From contig JAMDHS010000034.1 in NCBI GenBank assembly GCA_029717555.1, positions 62,001 to 126,000 of the forward strand: a DNA stretch of 64,000 bases, given 5' to 3'. This DNA is from Peribolospora baueri. Its lineage: Eukaryota; Basidiomycota; Peribolosporomycetes; Peribolosporales; Peribolosporaceae. This document shows, piece by piece, positions 9,559 through 19,715 of the stretch. Below the pieces are notes generated by a model. The model saw only the letters and a list, made by a program, of their open reading frames with translations. It searched no databases and was not told where the DNA came from. A program made the position numbers and the translations under genes. Position 1 is the first letter of the stretch, and every line of letters starts with the position of its first letter.

Positions 9559-12500
9559 TCACTCCGACATCTCCGAAGGCCCTCCCAAACTATACCACAC
9601 CACCGTAGCCATCCCCAACATGGCGGTGATCACGCATCCCGCCAGCGCGCCCTTCGCCCTCGGCGTCCAACCCAGCTCGAGCAGGTGGGGACCCGTCGGC
9701 GCCAGGCCAAAGTCGGTTGTCTGGAGAGAAGGATGCGGACGGCATGAGAAGAAGTAAAGTCGCCAGATCGGATGGGATCGGATGGGATGGGGTCGCTCAC
9801 CGAATTCAGTCCGCCGGCATTGCCCGTCGTACTGATCCCCTGCGCAGCGCACTGCTCGTACATCTCCCGCGGTGGCGAGAGCCTTTGCTGGGCTTGCTCC
9901 GAGCTGGACACGAACACGGCTGCCAGGCCTGATTCGAGGTGCCATCTGCGAGGGTGAAAATCGCAATGTCAGCACTGTGCGCGCGCGAACGGACGGAGGC
10001 GGGGCCTTCGTCCACGATGACAAGGCTCGTACGAACTCGATGTGACAGTGGAAGATCCATGTGCCTGGGTTGTCAGCTCGGAAGCGGATGGTGGTCGCGC
10101 CCTGGAACGCAAGTGCGATGCGATGAGCGGGAGGTGTGGAAAGGGGAGAAAAGCGCGTTTCCCTCCGAGTCAACTACGGCGACCGCCGATACGACTTGAC
10201 GGCGTACGGTGGCATGCTCACCCCCGGGAACACCTGCACCGTGTCCCTGCGCATTGGGTTGACCTGGCTGTTGTTGAACGGAGGATTGATCGTCGGGTCG
10301 TCCGACGACACGTTCTGGCTCTTGTGCACCACCTGGAACTTGTGGCCGTGTAGGTGGACTAGTCGGCGCAAGAGAAAAAACAGGTCAACGTTCACGCCAC
10401 GGTACGCAGCGCGCTTGCCTCAGAACGCGGCCTCGATCACAACAAGGCGAGCACGTAACACGAGCGGTCAAACGACGCTCCGACGCTCACATGGATGCAG
10501 TCCCTTGTCCCAGTTGTAGATCGTCACCTCGACCATGTCCAAATTCTTAAGTAAAACCGCGTTCGTCTGAGGTCCGTAGACGGCCACGTCGTCCGCGAGG
10601 GCGCCCATGGAGAGCTGGGTGAAGATGGAAGGTACGATGGGCGACTCGTACGTCACGTTATTGAAGGATGCGTGATTATAGCCGTCGGAATACACTACGC
10701 TCGTACGCCACCGGACGGGATGGGACGGGGGGCGAAAGGCGTCGGTGCGATGAATGCGGGCCGGGTGAGCTCCCGTCGTGACAATTCCCGGCTTCTAGTC
10801 GACGGAGCACGATCACGCGAAGCTCACCGGTGAAAAACACGTTAAGGTCGTGCTTGGAGTCAGGGTCGACCATGCCTTGCGGGATGTATGGCACGAGCGC
10901 GACGTCGTCGAACGTGCCGTAAGCGTCGGCCGTCGAGGGCGGAAACAGGGGCGCTGAAGCGTTGTACTGGATCTTCGACGTCACGTCTGGGCGGCGGGGA
11001 TGGGTTCCGAAGGAGGACAGCCAGCGCGAGTTGAGCCTGGAGCCGACTTCAAAGGTTGCATAGGCGGGTGTGCGTCTCCAGCGGGGTACACTCACTCAGT
11101 TGAAGGTTCGGCGGGACTATGTCAAACATGCTGGCTGCGAATGTGCAGTGTGCCGCGTTCAAAGGTCCCAACCGGTCAGCACGATGGCCGGCCAAATGGA
11201 GAAACACAGACCAAAGCCCGAGCCGAGCCAGGCGACGCCACCGAAGGCACACCGTCTCACCGTCCATGTTCGCATGAATGGCCCAGTTGTTCGCCATGTC
11301 GTTCCTGGCCGTGACGAGCACGGAAAGACGCTGAGCCGCGGCCAAGGTGACCTGCGAGACGGGCAGCTCCTGCGTGTCTACGCCGTCCACCTCGATGATA
11401 CGCATGTCATGACCGTCGATCCAAAAGTAGAACATCGCGAAACTATGTGAGCGCGAGAGAGAGAAGGCGAGGAGAGGGGGCGTGATGCACAAAACAAAAA
11501 GGGGTTTAGTTGAGATCAGGAGGCAAGTAAGGATGATCCTTGGGCCATCCCTCGACCCAAGACACAGTTAGATACCGAACAGCCGACGGCCCCCACGCAC
11601 CCTCCCGTATTGATCAGCCGAAGACGATACGTCTTTCCCGGCTCGAACGGTAGCGTCGCGTTTTCGTTGAAGCCCGGTAAGTATGTTTGTGTGGGCGAAT
11701 GGGAAAAGTAGATTAGGCCGGAGTCTGCGCCGTCGGGCGTAGGATGACAGGGGAGCCAAATCAAGGGAGTAATTAATGCATTAGTGGCATCGTCAGACGA
11801 ATCATACCGACGGCGGGAAAGCCAGCGCAGGATGAGCAGTCTCCTGGCGCAGGATAAACGCACCTGGTACAGGTTCAGCGCCGGTGGGGTTGGATACGCT
11901 CATATATTTGTTGAGCAGGACGGCGTGCTGTTTGTGGTACCAGTCTCCAAGTACGACAATATACTCGTCATCGTAGTGGTACGGTGCGGGGGTCGAGCCA
12001 GAAGGGTTGATGACGAAGGGTCTGAAAGAGCAACATGGTGGAAGAGGAGAGGACGGGATGAGGATCTAACGAAAATGTAGCGTTTCGCGACGCGACTCAC
12101 GTGCGTAGACCGTCCACGTATTGGCCTTTGTAGTGACCGTGGATCCAGCTGCCGATTCGCGTGGACAACGGCGACGTGCCACTCAGCCGTCAGTAAATGC
12201 GCGACCACATCGCCCGGCGGGCTGACCCAGGAGACAAAACACGTCAAGGCGGCGGAGAACGACACTGCGACGCGACGACTCACTAGGTGCCAGGATCCTG
12301 ATTCGCGACGGGGATGTCATAAGTCAGCGACTGGCCAGGGGGGATGCCGCACTGGCTCACGCCTACGGCGCCATCGTAGTAGGCCGACCCGTTGAAGTAG
12401 ATTCCGTGCGAGTGGAGAGCGGTGCCTACGTCGGAGAGGCCGTTGAACTGGGCGGGGAGAAGGACGAGAGGCGAGGAGGTGGGTGTATGCGGTTAGAATA

Positions 12501-12794
12501 AGTACTCCGACGACAGGCTCCGGTCGCGCGCGCAAAAATGGACAACGGAATAGAGCATCAGCATCGGCTCACAGCATGGATCCTCAATGTGTCATTCTGG
12601 TTCACTACCACGGGTGGAGGCGGCCAGCTGCCGTTGACGCCGATGGCACGGCGCTCGAAGAGACCGTCCGGGTTGGTGGTCGCGTAGGAGATGTTCCACC
12701 AGTGCTCTATGAGAGCTGCGTCTGCCGTTTGAATGAGCAGGGCGGTGGAGAGGATGAAAGACGCGAAGCGAAGAACGAGCGAGGATGGGCTCAT
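9559..12794 (-). CDS. FET3: Fet3-type multicopper ferroxidase
   Basis: A signal peptide (LRFASFILSTALLIQTADAA) follows the start. Copper-site motifs appear in order over many exons: LHSHGIYFNG near 12400, SWIHGHYKGQYVDGLRTP near 12120, FHLHGHKFQVVHKSQ near 10330, and TWIFHCHIE near 10050 followed after an intron by WHLESGLAAVF. These are the four HxH or HCH copper ligand sets of multicopper oxidases. A hydrophobic helix (GALAGCVITAMLGMATVVWY) close to the C-terminus is the single membrane span expected of Fet3 rather than of secreted laccase. Fet3 oxidises Fe(II) outside the plasma membrane and passes Fe(III) to the Ftr1 permease, whose gene lies head to head at 14659. Many short introns interrupt the gene, so exact exon ends need transcript data. 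The family call is firm. Confidence 0.92.
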
Positions 12795-13020
12795 GACGGC
12801 AGTGGCGACGTTCTGACGCTGAGAGGACCAAACGCTGAAATGATCTTGGAGCTTGATGGTGGAACAAGGTCAAAACGAAGTGAGGAAGAGGTGGGGGAAA
12901 GGAGGGGGCGCTGTGGAGGCCTTGCTCTACCCAAGGAGCCCTCTCTTCCTACACAAGCAAAGGGTAGGACAATGGGGTTAGCAAAAATAGCGCGGGAGGG
13001 AGCGGACAGGCGACGAGCGC

Positions 13021-13029
13021 TTATCAGAT
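13021..13029 (-). promoter_or_regulatory. GATA site of the iron-regulator type
   Basis: The plus strand reads TTATCAGAT, so the minus strand is ATCTGATAA, a perfect match to the ATC(T/A)GATAA consensus known for Urbs1-type GATA repressors of iron uptake genes. It lies 227 bases upstream of the FET3 start, in the same orientation. Confidence 0.7.
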
Positions 13030-13980
13030 CAAGATCAGCGAATCGTCGAGGAGCAGGAGAAGCGGCCCCATCATTCGGTGCCTGCTGGCTTCTGCCGCGT
13101 GGTAAACGACGAGCCAAGCTCGGGCGAAGAAGGGGAACAGAAGGAAAGGGCCGGGGCGGGAGCATCGCATCGAGCGGAACGGATGGGCGCCGAGCCGGTT
13201 GGTCTCCACGCTCGGGCTCGCACCGAGACAAGAGCATGTTACTAAGAGCACGAACGGACGCTCAGTTCCGCCGCCGCGGATTGGAGTGGGAAGCACATGC
13301 GGATTGGCGCAAGGATGGGCGGAGGAGAGCGAAAGCCACTTAGCGGAGAACGGCCGCTGCCACTCACCGTTTAGTCAAAAGACGCCCCAGGCGGTGGGTC
13401 GGCTCGGCCGCGACTCGGCGTCTGCTTGGGACACAGCGAGCACAAGTTTGCGGGAGGAGACGCGGGGACCGGAGCGTGAGCGGACGAAGGAATGATGGCG
13501 ACAGAAAGGTGGTGCAGGAGCGAGCAGGGGAAGGTAGAGCAGAAACGGAGGTCAAGTCAGAAGGTCGTTGGAAGTGCCGCGACACGAGCAGCGAACGTCG
13601 ACTCATAGCCGAGCCGGCCCGAATGGCGGATGCTGAGCGGGTCTCAAGATGGTCGCGAACCGCGTCAGTCAGCGCAGGGACTGTCTACTCACGGCGGCGG
13701 CGGCGATGGCGACGACGACGACGAGGAAGGGCGTCTGGTACTGGGGTCGCGTCTGCAGGCAGACGGATGGGGGAAACAGAGGTGGACGTGGGGGCCGAGG
13801 GAGAAGGGAGAAGGGGGAATAAAGAAGGAACAAGAGAGAAGGAAGAAGGGAGAAGGAAATAAGAAATAAGGAACAGGGAGAAGGCAAAGGCCGGACAAAC
13901 GCCGTCGTTGTTGAAGCCCGGAGGGGCGAGACGGCATGGCAGAAGTAGACGACGATGGGTGAAGAAGCGTGGATCCTGAA

Positions 13981-13989
13981 TTATCAGAT
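13981..13989 (-). promoter_or_regulatory. GATA site of the iron-regulator type
   Basis: TTATCAGAT on the plus strand (ATCTGATAA on minus) is a second perfect copy, followed by CAAG as also seen in the copy at 13021. It lies 670 bases upstream of FTR1. Confidence 0.7.
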
Positions 13990-14325
13990 CAAGCAAGCCT
14001 GTCCATCGGCCGCAGCCGGTAAAGCGGGCCTCCCTGCTCAAGTCCGTTTTTGTGCTCTTTAGCTGCCTGTCAAAGAATGTGTGCACTCTCTCCCCTGCAA
14101 CGGCGCTCCTCGCACTGCAAGCCGAAAGATCGGCCTTCTCTCTCCCAGCTGCCGGCCCCCATGGCGAGCCAGGGTGCTTCCCTGGGCCGCCCAGTGCACC
14201 GGCACAACTCGGAGGCGAAGCGAACGAGACGCCGCGGAAGAGGGAAGAAGCGGAGAAGGGCGGACGCGCGTGGCTTTGGCTGCTGTACAGGCTTAGTGAG
14301 CCATATCTGATCCGCGGATGCCGTG

Positions 14326-14334
14326 ATCAGATAA
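14326..14334 (+). promoter_or_regulatory. GATA site of the iron-regulator type
   Basis: ATCAGATAA is a perfect third match on the plus strand, 325 bases upstream of the FTR1 start. A related half-site, ATCTGATCC, lies 15-25 bases before it. Confidence 0.7.
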
Positions 14335-14450
14335 GGAAAAAGGAAGGTCGCCCTCCCACTAGCCCCGGTCTTCATCCGCCGTGCCCCCTTCACATGGCTA
14401 TACGCGCGACGTTCCTCGCGCTTGCCTTCTCTCTCCTCCTCCCCCTCTCC

Positions 14451-14553
14451 TCATACTTAATACCGTCTTGAGCAACACAGCAACTCTCCCTTCCCTCTCT
14501 CCTCTTCCTCCTCTCTTCATACTTAATACCATCTTGAACAACACCAGCAACTC
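14451..14553 (+). repeat. Duplicated element in the FTR1 upstream region
   Basis: TCATACTTAATACC begins at 14451 and again at 14517. Each copy runs about 36 bases to AGCAACTC (14451-14486 and 14517-14553) with a few differences, separated by a pyrimidine tract that is itself similar to the one before the first copy. The period is 66 bases, so a tandem duplication of leader or promoter sequence is likely. Confidence 0.85.
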
Positions 14554-14658
14554 ATCCTCCGCCGTAGGGCTCGTACAATAGAGCTTCGTAACGTCGACCC
14601 AGCGCACCGTCCTTCCTCCCGCTCTTGTTGACACCGCCCACCGAACCCACTCGCAACC

Positions 14659-16919
14659 ATGGCCAGGGACCTCTTTTCCGTACCCATCTTCTTCGTCCTC
14701 TTTCGTGAGTACACCCCGTCCTCTTCGATCCTTCGCCTTTCCTCCTCTTCCACTGTCCCTCCAGCTCACAACCAGAGGCGCCTTGTCCCCTCCTCCCACC
14801 CCACCCCCATCTCATCCGCAGGCGAGACGCTGGAGGCCTCCATCATCGTCTCCGTTTTGCTCTCCATGGTAGAAGGCATGGTCCGCAACGGTGACCTCGG
14901 CGACCCTTCTCCTCAAAACCCGTCCTTGTCTCATGACAACCCAAGCCAAGAGCAGCGGACCGTCGAGGTCCCTGGTACGGAAACTTCTCGCATCGCCAGC
15001 CAGCTTGACCGCGATACTCTTGCAGGCACGACGGCGGGGACACAAGCGCCCCATACTGAGGAGGCCGTGGTGAGCCCGGAAATCAGGACGAAGAGGTTGA
15101 TTCGCAAGCTGAGAATTCAGGTGAGTCCCCATCGACAAATGCCTCGTCGTCCATTCCTTTCTAACTTGCAGCCGTGCACCTCATCCTTCTTCTTCCCCCG
15201 TCACTCCCTTTCGGGCTCCGCCGTGCTCCCACACAGATCTGGGCAGGCGCGTTGAGCGGCCTTGGCATCGCACTCGCCATTGGTATAGCATTTATCTGCG
15301 TCTTTTATCTCAAGCTCACCAATCTATGGGCCAAGAGCGGTGGGTATGCCTACCGCATTTAGACCCACGTCTTCTGCCGGACCTCGCCCGTTCTCCTTCA
15401 CTGATTTTCCGCTATCCCTTCTTGACTCAAAATCCATCCGACCTGCCCCGTCGTCGTCTTGTGCCCGCGCACCGCGCCTCAGAGGACCTGTGGGAAGGCA
15501 TCTTCAGCCTGATCGCTTCCCTGCTCATCCTCGCCATGTCCACCGCAATGCTCAAGATCGACAGGGCCCAGGCGAAATGGCGCGTCAAGCTCGCCGCCGC
15601 CTTCGCCGACACCAAGGACGGCGGCCACGGTTCCGCCGCGACGGTGGGGGCGAAGCCGTCCAAGCTGTCCAAGTACTCCATCTTCCTCCTTCCTTTCGTC
15701 ACCGTGCTCCGAGAGGGCATCGAGGCCTCCGTATTTACCGCTGGCGTGAGCTTGAGCGAGAAGGCGACCAGCATCCCTATCGCCGCCATCGTTGGCGTGC
15801 TTTGTGGTGCCGCCATTGGATACGCCATTTATCGCGGCGGCAACGTCATCAAAATCAAGTAGTAAGTCACCTTCCTTCTTCCATCGTCAAGTATCCCCCG
15901 AGCTCACTTGCTCATCCTCCTTCTCCGTCGGGCCGATTCAACCTCGCGTCCACTCGTAGCTTCCTCGTCGCCTCGACGTGTCTCCTTCTGCTCGTCGCCT
16001 CAGGCCTCTTTACCCGCGCCGTCGGCTTCTTCCAGAACTACGAATTCAACAAGTCCGTCGGCGCCGACGTTTTCGAGAGCAGCGACGGACCCGGCAGTTT
16101 CAACGTTCAAGGCAACGTTTGGCATCTCACTTATGGGTGGGTGGATCTCGTCCATGTGGCCCTCAACGGTCAACTCGAAGAGCGATGCGATCGGCACCGG
16201 TATGGTTCGTCGAAGAAAGCTCGGCTGACTGGTGTCTTTCCACCGCTTTTATCCCTCATACTTCTTCTTCCTACTCCTTGTCCGCGCTGACGATACAGCA
16301 ACCCGGGGAACTTCGCCGACGGGTCGTGGTCCATTTTCAACGCCATCCTCGGCTGGACGAACAACGCCACGCTGGGCACGGTCCTGTGAGTGGCGAGTGG
16401 CGTACCATGAACGTCGGCCGAGGCGCCGACATCCGGCCCTCGTACCACTGGCTCCCTCTCTAACGTGCCGCACAACTCATGCCCGTATATCACGTCCCAT
16501 CTTGCCCTCCCTCTCCCTCCCGACATCTCTCCCACAGCTCGTACTGCCTTTACTGGCTCATGGTTATCGCCATCCTCGTCTACCTCAAGTGGAAGGAAGG
16601 CCGCGTCACTTTCTGCGGCTTCGCTTCCCGGTCACCCGAAGCCGTCGAGTGGCGCCGAAAGCTCGCAACAGTGAAGGAGAAGAAGCGCGTCGCCGCTGCC
16701 GCTGCCGCCGCTGATAACTCGTCTACCCCCGAGGCCGAAGCGACGGGCGCGGTTGCGGACTCGTCCCATCCCGGAAAGAATGGAGGGAGGGCACGGGACG
16801 GCGAGCCAGAGCGTCTCGAGAAGGATAAGTCAGATGGAATCGTGGAGAAGGCCGAGGCGACCGACGAGGAGCGAGGGGAGGCTAGTTTTGTGAACGATCT
16901 TCCAAAGAGACCTCAATAG
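14659..16919 (+). CDS. FTR1: High-affinity iron permease Ftr1
   Basis: Seven exons (14659-14704, 14822-15120, 15237-15339, 15483-15861, 15960-16136, 16299-16385, 16538-16919) join in frame to about 490 residues. The first REXLE motif, RETLEAS, is formed across intron 1 and lies at residues 16-22 in membrane helix 1. The second, REGIEAS, follows LLPFVTVL in helix 4; these Arg/Glu motifs carry Fe(III) in Ftr1. Six to seven hydrophobic segments are visible. The later part has NAILGWTNNATLGTVLSYCL and WLMVIAILVYLKWKEGR, typical of the family C-terminal half, followed by an acidic, Ala-rich cytosolic tail. A long hydrophilic loop (about residues 35-105) lies between helices 1 and 2. It pairs with FET3 upstream, which supplies Fe(III) at the plasma membrane; the shared GATA sites suggest repression when iron is plentiful. 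Confidence 0.95.
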
Positions 16920-17529
16920 TTAAGCTTACGTAGAGAGTCATGAACACATAGAAAACGCATCGAGCGCCTACTGGCCCCGTTTGTCCTTACGATGTCACGT
17001 TACTACGATCCTATCCTTCCATCATGAAATGTGATGATGAACGTATTGTGGGATTGAGACCGAACCGTTGTGAAGGTGCGAGTGCGGACGCATTTCGCGC
17101 ACGACGGGATGTAGACGGTCGTCCGAAAACCGTCGAGCATCCTCGTCACGTACGAAGACGACAGAAAAGCTGCCAGCGCGTACGCACGACGTATGTGGAC
17201 GGGCCTTCCACCACGACGCTGCCGCCACCGTCTACATGCTCTCTCTCGCTGGCGGCGCCATCTTCCATGGGCACCACTTCTTTTGTGCCTCCTCCACCTC
17301 CTAGCTCTGCCTCTACCTGGTGGACTGCGATGATGATGCGTTCAAGTCCCTCTGTGCTCGTACCGTACCGGTGTTAGGTTCCAATACCCTGAGATTTTCT
17401 CAATACAGTACCCAACTAACCCGTTAGGTCCCCGCGTGTATACTGCACGGCACGTGACGCGCGGTGGCTTGATCGAACCTTCTCAACCGGTTCGTCGACT
17501 TCCTCGTTACCATCCTCCACAAGCCCAAC
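16920..17529. other. Intergenic between FTR1 and the CFIm25 gene
   Basis: This is the 3' flank of FTR1 and the promoter of the next gene. No gene or clear element is seen. Confidence 0.5.
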
Positions 17530-18879
<1,350 letters not shown>

Positions 18880-19715
18880 AATTTATGGCCGGTCCGGATC
18901 GACCCTTTACTCGAGACCACTCGCCCGTCCGGACAAAGGTCCTTCTTGAACACGACGAAAGATAGGCGTGAAGGTATTAAGGTCAAGAGTCGCTGCGACC
19001 GTTTTAATAGACTGTTACTACATTCCTCCATTCCGACGCCGGGAAGCGAAAGCAACAGATCTATCTACCTACATGCACGCTGTGCAGAACAGAGGACGAG
19101 CAAAATGTGCGAGTACAGCAGACGCAGTGAGAGTTTGTGTTTTGGGAAATAGAGAGAACGGAAGGAGAGATGCCCGGCCGCTTTGAAGGCGGTGGCGAGA
19201 TGAAACAGAGGATGGGATCGACGCGTCCATGGGAAGAACCGGGGAAGAGAAGATAGACAAAGGATCCCAAAAGAAAGGAGAGAGAGGGGGGAAGGAGAGA
19301 GAGGGGGGCAAGGAGAGAGAGGGGGGGAAGGAGAGAGAGGGGGGGAAGGGAGGAAAGAGAGGGGTGGGAAAGGGAGGTGAGAGAGGGGGGGGGGGAAAGG
19401 CGACGACTCAACTCGACGACTCCAGGTCGCCATTATGAGGAAGAGGAGACAAGCGTCTTCGTCGGGAGCCTTGCCCATGTCCGGGGATGTGATGATGAAA
19501 CAAGGAGCCAACTAGAGAAAGGGTGTGTGGGCGAAACCGGTACGAGAGAAGGAAAGAGATGGTATGACCAACACTTGTGTCCATGCCGAAGAAAGGAATG
19601 TGGGTAACAAAACAGAGTAGAGAAAGACGGGGAAGGAAAACGCATGTTGCGGTCCGAGTCCGAGCACGGTCCTACCGTGGACGTCGACAAGAAACAGAGG
19701 GCAGCGGGGTCGCTT
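18880..19715. other. Convergent intergenic region with a purine-rich repeat array
   Basis: Two genes end here facing each other. Apart from the repeat at 19271-19396, nothing is recognised. Confidence 0.5.
19271..19396 (+). repeat. Purine-only minisatellite, unit about 17-18 bases
   Basis: Successive copies of AAGGAGAGAGAGGGGGG occur with small length changes in the G run, then decay into AAGGGAGGAAAGAGAGGGG. G runs reach nine or ten. It sits between two convergent 3' ends. Confidence 0.9.

Larger units (their letters stand above)
12795..14658. promoter_or_regulatory. Shared divergent FET3-FTR1 promoter region
   Basis: This 1.86 kb separates the two starts of the high-affinity iron uptake genes. 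It contains three perfect ATC(T/A)GATAA sites (listed separately) and a duplicated element just upstream of FTR1. I see no supported gene in it; the open frames present are continuous with antisense of FET3 or lack any domain. Confidence 0.7.

Noticed and set aside
12483-13343. Long plus-strand open frame of 286 codons opposite the FET3 start
   Set aside because: It is antisense to FET3 exon 1 and its leader, Arg/Gly-rich by base composition, with no domain or splice logic.
13685-14086. Basic and hydrophobic open frames in the FET3-FTR1 intergenic region
   Set aside because: They follow from strand-biased purine/pyrimidine tracts and show no domain or consistent start.
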